Shown: one piece after another, positions 1 to 5,858 of the stretch | Layout of the letters: every line of letters starts with the position of its first letter | Numbering within the stretch: the first letter of the stretch is position 1 | Origin: Nitrososphaeria archaeon | GTDB lineage: Archaea; Thermoproteota; Nitrososphaeria; Geothermarchaeales; JDFR-13 | DNA: 7,074 bases | Direction: 5' to 3' | Assembly (NCBI GenBank): GCA_027000765.1 | Contig: JALTNJ010000065.1 | Span: forward strand, 1-7,074 | Position numbers and translations under genes: made by a program | Notes under the pieces: model-generated | What the model was told of the DNA's origin: nothing | The model's database searches: none | Seen by the model: the letters and a program-made list of their open reading frames with translations, nothing else

Positions 1-527
1 CCGATGAATCTCCCTTCACCTACACCGATCCATCTAAAGACATCTGGGACGTTAACACCCTGTGTAGCACCTACAAGTGGGTCGTAGTTCCATGCGATCA
101 ACTGTAGCACGTCTCCGAATGCTAGTAGGGTGATACCGAGGTATGCCTCTTTCAGTCTAAGAGCGGGATATGAGCTGAGATAACCTATCATTCCCCCGAA
201 TATCGCTGCAAGTGCTAGTGTAACGAATAGTATTGCTATTGACAACAGTGGGTTCGGGGCTAAGACGTTTGTTGTAATGGTGTTTACAATTCTAAAGTTA
301 TAGAGATGATTAGCATAATCGGCTCCGTATCGTTCGCCTATCATAAAGGCTAGTATCCTACCTGGTACTGCTCCAGCTACTATAGCACCGGCCAACACAG
401 CTAATACCCTACCGAACTGTGGAATACCAGCGTACCCTACCTCAAGGTTTAAGCTGAGCGTTACGATTAGGAATATTGCGAAATACAGTATTATTTGTAT
501 TATTATGGGTGATATGATCAACACCAT
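1..527 (-). CDS. livM: LivM-type ABC permease, N-terminal part (cut by window edge)
   Basis: This is one of the two membrane subunits of a branched-chain amino acid type importer. The gene is read leftward and leaves the window, so 175 codons of the N-terminal part are visible. The translation starts MVLIISPIIIQIILYF and carries the family's early motif LNLEVGYAGIPQFG at about residues 26-39, matching the usual LNLxxGYAGxxxxG. A second hydrophobic segment lies at about 41-59, a polar loop at 60-93, then a hydrophobic stretch at 94-117 followed by YPALRLKEAYLGITLLAFGD, the counterpart of the LRLxGxYxAxxTLAF segment in LivM. The ATG at 525-527 lies 2 nt after the livH stop. Its SD sits inside the last livH codons, so translation is probably coupled. 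The loop at 60-93 looks somewhat long, but the family varies here. The call is secure. The ligand is not known. Confidence 0.9.
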   Translation of the reverse strand, partial: MVLIISPIIIQIILYFAIFLIVTLSLNLEVGYAGIPQFGRVLAVLAGAIVAGAVPGRILAFMIGERYGADYANHLYNFRIVNTITTNVLAPNPLLSIAILFVTLALAAIFGGMIGYLSSYPALRLKEAYLGITLLAFGDVLQLIAWNYDPLVGATQGVNVPDVFRWIGVGEGRFI

Positions 528-529
528 AT

Positions 530-1468
530 TTACTCCCCTCCCTTTAGCTTCTTAAGGATGTCTCCCCAAGGTATTCCGCCGAGACCCTGTGGATAGAACA
601 GCAGTGTAATTACCATAATCGCTAGTGGAATAACCAGCTTGTATGCAACGATCCATGAACCCAGCATCTGTGCGAGGATGTATATTCCCACCTGCTGGCT
701 TATCCCAATTAAGAATCCACCTAATAGGCTTCCAAATATGCTGTACAGTCCTCCGACGATCGACGCTGAGAACAGTGGAACGATAAAGACCATTCCAATC
801 CTAGGCTCTCCTGGGACTACCATTGCTAGTATTGCTCCTCCCAATCCCGCTAATGCGCCGCCTATGAACCATGATACTAAATACACCATCTCTGGATTAA
901 TACCCAGTACTGTAGCGAGCGTCGGGTTTTCCACCGTTGTTCTCATCGCTACACCAAACCTAGTTTTGAATAGGAATGTGTGTATAGATAGGATGACTCC
1001 TATGACGATTATTAGGCCTAGAATGTGTATCAATTTAATATCTGTTGCCCCAATTGTCCCTAGTTTTAGATCTAGGCTTGGGAGTAGGAAGTATCTTGCA
1101 TCTTTCTTGAAGGTTAGTGTAAGGTTGTCAGCGAAGGAGTTAAGTAGCCCATAGAGTATTAGATCGATACCTAATGTAGACATCATCAGTGTAACCATTG
1201 TTGCACCGGCTTTTAGAAGCCATCTGTTAACGGTGAAATATATGATTACACCTAGGAACCCAGAGAACAATGCGGCGAGGGGGAAGTATAGGTATGGTGT
1301 TCCTCCGAAGAATAGGTGTAGAGTGAATATTACGTAGAATGCCCATGCAACCATCGATGCATGTGCGAAGTTGAATGTCTCTGTGGACATGTATATCATC
1401 GTGATACCCGCAGCTGCCAAAGCCATTCCACTTGAAAGAGATATCGCGGTTAGCAATACATCTAGCAT
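530..1468 (-). CDS. livH: LivH-type ABC permease
   Basis: Integral membrane permease of the Liv/HAAT importer, 312 residues from the chosen start, close to the usual size of about 290-310. Visible family marks are an early GITMIYMSTETFNFAHASM segment (residues 21-39; compare GLTLIYGVLRVINFAHGS) and the cytoplasmic coupling region KTRFGVAMRTTVENPTLATV at 168-187 followed by LGIN, which contacts the ATPases. Many hydrophobic segments follow, ending with a basic tail (KKLKGGE). I start at the ATG 1466-1468 because AGGTG (1475-1479) stands 6 nt before it. A GTG at 1475-1477 would add MGA but lies inside that SD and is less likely. The gene is first in a leftward operon with livM and diverges from livK across a 211-nt control region. 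Family identity is clear. Ligand specificity cannot be inferred. Confidence 0.93.
   Translation of the reverse strand: MLDVLLTAISLSSGMALAAAGITMIYMSTETFNFAHASMVAWAFYVIFTLHLFFGGTPYLYFPLAALFSGFLGVIIYFTVNRWLLKAGATMVTLMMSTLGIDLILYGLLNSFADNLTLTFKKDARYFLLPSLDLKLGTIGATDIKLIHILGLIIVIGVILSIHTFLFKTRFGVAMRTTVENPTLATVLGINPEMVYLVSWFIGGALAGLGGAILAMVVPGEPRIGMVFIVPLFSASIVGGLYSIFGSLLGGFLIGISQQVGIYILAQMLGSWIVAYKLVIPLAIMVITLLFYPQGLGGIPWGDILKKLKGGE
533..542 (-). promoter_or_regulatory. livM Shine-Dalgarno site inside livH 3' end
   Basis: On the minus strand the sequence GGGAGGGGAG encodes the last residues of LivH (GGE) and also forms a strong SD. The core GGAGG (537-541) lies 9 nt before the livM ATG. The livH stop TAA (530-532) falls between SD and start, the usual arrangement for translational coupling of two subunits needed in equal amounts. 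Confidence 0.75.
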
Positions 1469-1474
1469 CGCTCC

Positions 1475-1479
1475 CACCT
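1475..1479 (-). promoter_or_regulatory. livH Shine-Dalgarno site (decides the start)
   Basis: AGGTG on the minus strand matches part of the archaeal SD consensus GGAGGTGA and stands 6 nt before the ATG at 1466-1468. The in-frame GTG at 1475-1477 is part of this site, so ribosomes bound here should start at the ATG rather than the GTG. Confidence 0.65.
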
Positions 1480-1547
1480 AAATTAAATGTTTCAACATTA
1501 CTATTATGTTCTGAAATGGTAAGTCGTCGTAAATTAAACTTCTATGT

Positions 1548-1557
1548 AAATATATAA
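1548..1557 (-). promoter_or_regulatory. Candidate TATA box for livH-livM
   Basis: The minus strand reads TTATATATTT here, the best TATA-like match upstream of livH. At archaeal spacing it would place the transcription start near 1527, giving a leader of roughly 60 nt that contains the livH SD. A weaker TTTAATTTA candidate lies at about 1530-1538 and would give a shorter leader of about 40 nt. This is a match by eye in AT-rich DNA, so confidence is moderate. Confidence 0.45.
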
Positions 1558-1622
1558 TGACGTTAGGATGATTATAAGTATGTATATGTAAATAGTCTCT
1601 TCCCAAATGCAAAATCCTTTTA

Positions 1623-1640
1623 GGAAAAAAATATATAATA
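1623..1640 (+). promoter_or_regulatory. BRE/TATA promoter of livK
   Basis: A purine run GGAAAAAA (1623-1630), resembling a TFB recognition element, directly precedes ATATATAATA (1631-1640). With normal archaeal spacing, transcription would begin near 1661, leaving a leader of about 19 nt that still contains the GAGGTGA ribosome site at 1666-1672. Position, BRE-like flank and leader length all agree, making this the most convincing promoter in the window. Confidence 0.65.
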
Positions 1641-1665
1641 TGTAGGCAATAACTATAATAATTTT

Positions 1666-1672
1666 GAGGTGA
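1666..1672 (+). promoter_or_regulatory. livK Shine-Dalgarno site (supports a TTG start)
   Basis: GAGGTGA is a 7-base match to the archaeal SD. The ATG immediately after it (1673-1675) is followed at once by TAA and cannot be the start. The in-frame TTG at 1680-1682 is 7 nt downstream. The next in-frame ATG (1686-1688) is 13 nt away, which is long. The TTG is therefore the better choice. Confidence 0.7.
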
Positions 1673-1679
1673 ATGTAAA

Positions 1680-2993
1680 TTGTCTATGGCTACTAGCAAG
1701 GCTTATACTCTAGCCGCGATACTATTAATCGTCGGTCTACTACTTGGATACGGAATAGCTATGATGACTGCTCCACAGCCAGAGGTACCAACTGAGACAC
1801 CCACTCCAGGTCAGGAGGTTCCCACGCCAACGGGCTTGACAGGGACTGTTAAGATAGGTCTTCTTGTAGACTTATCAGGTGGTTTATCCACTTATGGTGA
1901 GAACAGTAAGGTTGCTGCCGAACTCGCTGAGAAAGAGATAAATGACTGGCTTGCCGCAAGAGGAGAGGATTGGAACATTAAGGTTATTGTTGAGGACACA
2001 GCGGTAGATCCAGCTACAGCTTTGGCTAAACTACAGTCTCTACACGGTCAGGGCGTAAAGTTCATAGTAGGTCCAATGTCAAGCGCAGAGGTCAGTGAGC
2101 TAAAGAGCTACGTCGACGCAAACGGTATCCTACTAATATCAATGTCATCCACATCACCAGCTCTAGCTATACCCGGTGACAACATATTCAGGTTCTGTCC
2201 AACAGACGTTATCCAGGGTCCAGCCGCAGCTGCAACAGCTTGGTCCATGGGAATCAGGCACCTAGTAATTATCTGGAGAGGAGATACATGGGGTGACGGT
2301 CTAAAAGAGAGTGTTGCAGAGTCTTTCAAGAAGCTGGGTGGAACCGTACATGAGGCAAGTAGATACAGCCCAGATGCCACAGAGTTCTCCTCTGAGGTCG
2401 CCGACTTAGCTAACATCGTTCAGAACCTAGTTGATCAGTATGGCGCTGATCAGGTAGGTGTAGAGCTAATCGCCTTCAAGGAAGCCGCTTCACTATTCCA
2501 GGCAGCTGCAGGCTATGACGTCCTAAGACAGGTAAAGTGGGTAGGTAGCGACGGAACAGCCATGCTATCACAGTTGATCGAGACTCCAGAGGTTGCCCAG
2601 TTTGCATATGACACTAAGTTCGTCAACCCAATATTCGCACCAGGTGCTTCTCCATACAACCAGAAGCTAACTGACTATGTAAAGCAGAAGCTAGGTAGGG
2701 CTCCAGACTCTTATGCATATGCTACATACGACGCTATATGGGCAATTGCAATGGCTATTGAGCAGGTAGATAGCGCCGACCCAATGAAGGTCAAGGAAGT
2801 CCTCCCAGATGTCGTCGCAAGAATGGTTGGTGCAAGTGGAATATTCCAGTTGAATGAAGATGGCGACAGAGCGTTCTCAGACTACGACCTATATGTAGTC
2901 TGGCCAACAGACGGAGGCTTTGAGTGGAGGAAGGCTGGTGTATACAGAGCTGTTACTGGACAGGTTGAGTGGGAAAGCTGGTGGACAGGTTAG
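1680..2993 (+). CDS. livK: LivK-type substrate-binding protein, membrane-anchored
   Basis: Extracellular solute-binding protein (type I periplasmic binding fold, Peripla_BP_6/LivK family), 437 residues, that should capture the ligand for the LivHMGF importer. Residues 1-9 are short and polar with one Lys. Residues 10-29 are strongly hydrophobic. Residues 30-53 form a Thr/Pro/Glu-rich linker (PEVPTETPTPGQEVPTPT), and the binding domain runs from about 56 to the end. Family marks are KIGLLVDLSGGLSTYGE near its start, GPMSSAE at 131-137 and SSTSPAL at 156-162, positions where LivK proteins contact the ligand backbone. There is no lipobox cysteine: the only Cys is residue 173. The protein therefore appears held by its N-terminal helix, as in many archaea. 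Start TTG is supported by its SD. All 17 Gln codons are CAG and all 11 Arg codons are AGA/AGG, suggesting high expression. Ligand unknown. Confidence 0.93.
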   Translation: MSMATSKAYTLAAILLIVGLLLGYGIAMMTAPQPEVPTETPTPGQEVPTPTGLTGTVKIGLLVDLSGGLSTYGENSKVAAELAEKEINDWLAARGEDWNIKVIVEDTAVDPATALAKLQSLHGQGVKFIVGPMSSAEVSELKSYVDANGILLISMSSTSPALAIPGDNIFRFCPTDVIQGPAAAATAWSMGIRHLVIIWRGDTWGDGLKESVAESFKKLGGTVHEASRYSPDATEFSSEVADLANIVQNLVDQYGADQVGVELIAFKEAASLFQAAAGYDVLRQVKWVGSDGTAMLSQLIETPEVAQFAYDTKFVNPIFAPGASPYNQKLTDYVKQKLGRAPDSYAYATYDAIWAIAMAIEQVDSADPMKVKEVLPDVVARMVGASGIFQLNEDGDRAFSDYDLYVVWPTDGGFEWRKAGVYRAVTGQVEWESWWTG

Positions 2994-3008
2994 AGAATAA
3001 AAACCCCT

Positions 3009-3023
3009 AATCACCTCCTTTTT
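3009..3023 (+). terminator. Pyrimidine-rich terminator after livK, with anti-SD-like sequence
   Basis: Sixteen nt after the livK stop codon, the sequence AATCACCTCC is followed by TTTTT. Oligo-T after a pyrimidine stretch, without a hairpin, is the typical archaeal intrinsic terminator. The part ATCACCTCCT equals the widely conserved 3' tail of archaeal 16S rRNA (the anti-SD). It is complementary to the SDs of both livK and livG. The terminator role is likely. Any role in pairing is speculative. Confidence 0.5.
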
Positions 3024-3068
3024 ATAAATCTATTCCAGCTTCTAGGTTAGCTATTCACATTGTAAGAA

Positions 3069-3075
3069 TTTTTTT
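3069..3075 (+). terminator. Second oligo-T tract downstream of livK
   Basis: Seven consecutive T residues about 75 nt after the livK stop, followed shortly by GTTTTAATT. It could be a backup terminator separating livK from livG, which would let the binding protein be made in excess over the ATPases. No hairpin was seen. Confidence 0.4.
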
Positions 3076-3090
3076 AGTTTTAATTGTTGA

Positions 3091-3101
3091 TTAAATATAA
3101 G
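3091..3101 (+). promoter_or_regulatory. Candidate TATA box for livG-livF
   Basis: TTAAATATAAG is a good archaeal TATA-like element. It predicts a transcription start near 3120-3125 and a leader of about 35 nt that includes the livG SD. A second option, GTTTATCT at 3101-3108, would shift the start about 9 nt downstream. Together with the T tracts after livK, this suggests that the ATPase genes have their own transcript as well as possible read-through. Confidence 0.5.
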
Positions 3102-3143
3102 TTTATCTTCATTTTATTATTATAAGGATTTATGTATGTAAAA

Positions 3144-3148
3144 GGAGG
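3144..3148 (+). promoter_or_regulatory. livG Shine-Dalgarno site
   Basis: GGAGG within AAAGGAGGGT stands 9 nt before the livG ATG. It is a strong site. The nine bases AAAAGGAGG (3140-3148) are exactly complementary to CCTCCTTTT (3014-3022) behind livK, so a read-through transcript could hide this site in a long-range stem. Confidence 0.75.
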
Positions 3149-3157
3149 GTCATAACT

Positions 3158-3925
3158 ATGTCTGGACCAAACAACAAATATATCCTTGAGACACATGACT
3201 TAACCAAGGCTTTTGGCGGGTTAGTTGCGGTTAATCATGTTAACATTAAACTAGAACGTAATAAGATGACGATGCTGATGGGTCCCAACGGGGCTGGTAA
3301 AACGACATTTGTAAACGTCTGTACAGGAGTGTTGAAACCTACAAAAGGCAGGGTTATATTCGATGGGATCGATATTACTGGATGGGAGCCACATAAAGTC
3401 TATGAAGCAGGGTTTGTACGTACATTCCAAGTTCCAGAGCCATTCTTAGGCCTAACGGTATTAGATAATGTACTTGTTGCATTAGGAGGATCGGGTGAAA
3501 ACCCGATAAAAGCAGCTATCAAACCACTATGGATTAAGGAGGAGAAGGAGCATATAAAAAGAGCCTTTGAGATACTGGAGAAAGTAGGCTTGGCGGATCA
3601 TTGGGATAAAGTTGCGTCTTCCCTAGGAGCGGGGCAGCTTAAGATGCTGGAGGTGGCAAGGGCGTTAGCTACAGGAGCTAAGTTAATTGCGTTGGATGAG
3701 CCTATCGGGGGTACAGACCCAGCATATGCAGGTGAGATACTTTCTTACATTAAGGGGTTACTTAAGGTATGGGATGTCTCGTTCTTGCTAATTGAGCATA
3801 GGATTGATATCGCACTTCCTTTCGCAGACTACGTTTATGTAATGGATAGGGGGACAGTAATTGCCGAGGGCTCTCCTGACGAGGTGGCTAATAATCCGAA
3901 GGTAATTGAGATTTACATAGGGTGA
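3158..3925 (+). CDS. livG: LivG-type ABC transporter ATPase
   Basis: Cytoplasmic ATPase subunit of the Liv importer, 255 residues, as usual for LivG. Motifs in order: aromatic/A-loop region around F19-G21, Walker A GPNGAGKT at 42-49, Q-loop VRTFQ with Q91, signature LGAGQ at 156-160 followed by LKMLEVARAL, Walker B KLIALDEP at 175-182 with catalytic E181, D-loop region IGGTDP, and switch H214 in LLIEHR. The C-terminus NPKVIEIYIG is the LivG-type tail (compare NPxVIxAYLG) and separates it from LivF. Oddities are the signature LGAGQ in place of LSGGQ, within the looseness known for LivG (E. coli has LAYGD), and GGTDP where AGLNP is usual. The start ATG has a strong SD. Its stop overlaps the livF ribosome site, so the two ATPases are probably made together and work as a heterodimer. 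Confidence 0.94.
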   Translation: MSGPNNKYILETHDLTKAFGGLVAVNHVNIKLERNKMTMLMGPNGAGKTTFVNVCTGVLKPTKGRVIFDGIDITGWEPHKVYEAGFVRTFQVPEPFLGLTVLDNVLVALGGSGENPIKAAIKPLWIKEEKEHIKRAFEILEKVGLADHWDKVASSLGAGQLKMLEVARALATGAKLIALDEPIGGTDPAYAGEILSYIKGLLKVWDVSFLLIEHRIDIALPFADYVYVMDRGTVIAEGSPDEVANNPKVIEIYIG

Positions 3926-3926
3926 T
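3921..3926 (+). promoter_or_regulatory. livF Shine-Dalgarno site overlapping livG stop
   Basis: GGTGAT spans the livG stop TGA (3923-3925) and matches the 3' half of the archaeal SD consensus. It lies 4 nt before ATG 3931, equivalent to about 8 nt from a full GGAGG. The upstream GTG (3922) and ATG (3925) fall inside the site, and the ATG at 3937 is also possible. Confidence 0.6.
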
Positions 3927-3930
3927 GTAT

Positions 3931-4644
3931 ATGGCTATGTTAGAGACGAAAAAACTATATGCTGGCTATGGTAAGCTAAGGGTTTTATTTGACATAAATT
4001 TTAAGGCTAGGGAGAAGGAGATCACAGTAGTAGTCGGTCCAAATGGAGCAGGTAAAACCACCTTATTAAACAGTATTGCTGGAATAGCGACAATTCACGA
4101 TGGTCAGGTACTCTTCGAGAATAGGGACATTACAAAGATGGCGCCGCATAAGATTGCTAAGCTGGGGATATCCTATCTCCTTCAGATGGGGAACATAGTT
4201 TCCAGCCTAACTGTGGAGGAAAACCTGATGATTGCTGGATACCTGTTACCCAAGGAAGAAGTTAAAGATAGGGTTGATGAAGTACTAGATCTATTTCCCA
4301 GGCTCCGGGAGTTTATCAAAAGAAAGGCAGGGACATTAAGTGGTGGAGAGAGGAGGATGCTGGCTATAGGCATGGCCCTAATGAGGAGACCTAAGATCCT
4401 GTTATTGGATGAAATGACTACAGACCTGGCGCCTATATTGGTTAAGATGGTTCTAGAGAAGGTAGTTGAACTTAGGGATAAACATGGCTTGACCATTGTC
4501 TTAGTTGAGCAGAACGCTAAGAGAGCCTTAGAGATCGGTGACCGAGCATATCTTCTCGTCAGCGGTACAATTCGATATGAAGGCGATTCCAAAGAGTTAC
4601 TTGAGCATCCAGAGTTCTCAAAGCTCTATCTAGGAATAACTTAG
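3931..4644 (+). CDS. livF: LivF-type ABC transporter ATPase
   Basis: Second ATPase of the Liv importer, 237 residues from the chosen ATG, matching LivF size. The N-terminus MAMLETKKLYAGYGKLRVLF fits the LivF pattern LxAGYGxxxVL. Walker A GPNGAGKT is at 36-43, the signature LSGGE at 136-140 followed by RRMLAIGMALM, Walker B ILLLDE at 156-161, and switch VEQNAKRAL has Q194 in place of His, as normal for LivF. Three positions depart from the family: the Q-loop reads LLQMGN (83-88) where LivF usually has VPEGR; DEMTTDLAP replaces DEPSLGLAP; and GMALM replaces GRALM. The catalytic Glu and signature are intact, so activity is expected. The start is set by the SD overlapping the livG stop; GTG 3922, ATG 3925 and ATG 3937 are alternatives. 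It is the last gene of the rightward arm. Confidence 0.93.
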   Translation: MAMLETKKLYAGYGKLRVLFDINFKAREKEITVVVGPNGAGKTTLLNSIAGIATIHDGQVLFENRDITKMAPHKIAKLGISYLLQMGNIVSSLTVEENLMIAGYLLPKEEVKDRVDEVLDLFPRLREFIKRKAGTLSGGERRMLAIGMALMRRPKILLLDEMTTDLAPILVKMVLEKVVELRDKHGLTIVLVEQNAKRALEIGDRAYLLVSGTIRYEGDSKELLEHPEFSKLYLGIT

Positions 4645-4675
4645 TTCATCCTCTTTGTTTATCTCCAAAAAATTA

Positions 4676-4680
4676 TTTTT
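4676..4680 (+). terminator. Candidate oligo-T terminator after livF
   Basis: A pyrimidine-rich stretch after the livF stop (4646-4667) leads to AATTATTTTT, ending in five T residues. This is a plausible archaeal intrinsic terminator for livG-livF. The T run continues into AAAC and could also be read as a weak TATA element, so the assignment is tentative. Confidence 0.4.
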
Positions 4681-4711
4681 AAACTAACTTCGTAGACCCC
4701 TAGATAATTAC

Positions 4712-4718
4712 TTTAAAA
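4712..4718 (+). promoter_or_regulatory. TATA box of the peptidase gene (leaderless promoter)
   Basis: TTTAAAA begins 31 nt before the A of the peptidase ATG at 4743. Archaeal TATA spacing then puts the transcription start at about 4742-4743, on the start codon itself. No SD-like sequence is present between 4720 and 4742 (the stretch is pyrimidine-rich). Both facts point to a leaderless mRNA. Confidence 0.6.
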
Positions 4719-4742
4719 CTGCTTTTTCACTCTATCTATTCT

Positions 4743-5855
4743 ATGGAGAGAATGTATAGGGATAGGCTTAGGCTCGTAAAGGATGTTTTTAGGCTATATG
4801 AAATAGATGCCGGCATGGTATTAGCTGGCCCAAATATGTTCTATCTATCGGGATATACTGTATCTACTTATGAACGGTTGTTATGTCTCTTTATCCCCAC
4901 TTATACTGATGAGGCATTTGTTATAGCACCTAAATTGGAGGGAGAACGTATAGCTGAAAACATCAAGATTAATCCAGAAATAATATTATATGGCGACCAT
5001 GAAAATCCAATTCAAATACTCTCGCATCTCATCCACAAGTATAAAGTAAGTCTCCTAGGTATAGAAGGATGTACTCCCTATAGATATATTAAGGATATAG
5101 AGGAGTCAGCAGGCCACATCGGTTTCAAAATAATCGATGAGCATTTAATGGGTATGCGGGTAACTAAGTCGGAGGAAGAGTTATCATATATAAAGAAAGC
5201 TGCTGAGATTAATGTGGAGGCTATTATTAGTGGATTATCACATCTCTCAGAAAGTGTTACCGAACGTTTCCTCTCCAACTATATCAGGGAAACGGCGTTT
5301 GATCTAGGAGCGGATGAGGTTCCCTTTACTATAGTCCAGAGTGGCCCAAATACGTCAAAGCCTCATGAAGGAGCTGGTAATAGGTCAATAAGGAAGGGAG
5401 ATATCGTTCTATTTGATATAGGAGTTGCTTATCGAGGATATGTCTCCGATATTACGAGGACTGTGGTTTATGGAGAGCCCAGAAAGATGCATACTAAGGT
5501 ATTTGATATTGTAAAAAGGGCTCAGGAACATGCTTTAGAGGGTGTTAGACCAGGTGTGGCTGCACGTGAGATAGATGAGAGGGCTAGGAGTATCATAGAA
5601 TCAGAGGGTTTTGGCGATTATTTTATACATCGAACTGGGCATGGCATAGGCATTGAGGTCCATGAAGAACCTTACATCACTTCCGAGAATGAAGTTAGGC
5701 TCTCAAAAGGCATGGTGTTTACAGTGGAGCCTGGGATATATCTACCTGGGGAATTTGGTGTTAGGATTGAGGACGATGTAACTGTTACCCAGTCTGCGCA
5801 TGAGATTCTAACCAATATTCCAAAGTCGCTATATATCCATGACTATGGTGTCTAA
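4743..5855 (+). CDS. pepQ: M24B metallopeptidase, Xaa-Pro dipeptidase (prolidase)-like
   Basis: Cytoplasmic metallopeptidase expected to cleave an Xaa-Pro bond and release the N-terminal residue, using two metal ions. The 370 residues hold an N-terminal creatinase-like domain (about 1-135, with MVLAGPNMFYLSGY) and a C-terminal pita-bread domain (about 140-365). The five metal ligands are D225, D236, H300, E329 and E343, with the same spacing (11, 64, 29, 14) as D209, D220, H284, E313 and E327 of Pyrococcus furiosus prolidase. HRTGHGIGIEVHE (296-308) fits the PROSITE proline peptidase signature, and H208 and H307 are likely active-site histidines. No signal peptide is seen. The gene is monocistronic with a leaderless promoter. 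It lies next to an amino acid importer, which fits peptide nitrogen recycling, but that link is inferred. Dipeptidase versus aminopeptidase P activity cannot be settled from sequence. Confidence 0.9.
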   Translation: MERMYRDRLRLVKDVFRLYEIDAGMVLAGPNMFYLSGYTVSTYERLLCLFIPTYTDEAFVIAPKLEGERIAENIKINPEIILYGDHENPIQILSHLIHKYKVSLLGIEGCTPYRYIKDIEESAGHIGFKIIDEHLMGMRVTKSEEELSYIKKAAEINVEAIISGLSHLSESVTERFLSNYIRETAFDLGADEVPFTIVQSGPNTSKPHEGAGNRSIRKGDIVLFDIGVAYRGYVSDITRTVVYGEPRKMHTKVFDIVKRAQEHALEGVRPGVAAREIDERARSIIESEGFGDYFIHRTGHGIGIEVHEEPYITSENEVRLSKGMVFTVEPGIYLPGEFGVRIEDDVTVTQSAHEILTNIPKSLYIHDYGV

Positions 5856-5858
5856 GGC

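Noticed and set aside
639..1154. A 171-codon plus-strand frame inside livH
   Set aside because: It is antisense to a clear permease, with a Pro/Ile/Ser-rich translation typical of a shadow frame and no ribosome site.
1615..1625. Small palindrome TCCT-TTT-AGGA just upstream of the livK TATA box
   Set aside because: Four-base arms are too short to claim an operator without conservation data.
1478..1699. A 73-codon open frame on the minus strand across the livH-livK gap
   Set aside because: It covers both candidate promoters and the start of livK, has a composition rich in Ile, Tyr and His typical of translated AT-rich spacer DNA, no recognisable domain and no ribosome site.
2108..2416. Minus-strand frame inside livK
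   Set aside because: Shadow of a well-supported binding protein; no family resemblance.
4182..4592. Minus-strand frame of 136 codons inside livF
   Set aside because: Ser/Arg/Leu-rich shadow of conserved ATPase codons.
5078..5278. Minus-strand frame inside the peptidase gene
   Set aside because: Short shadow of a conserved enzyme; no start signals.
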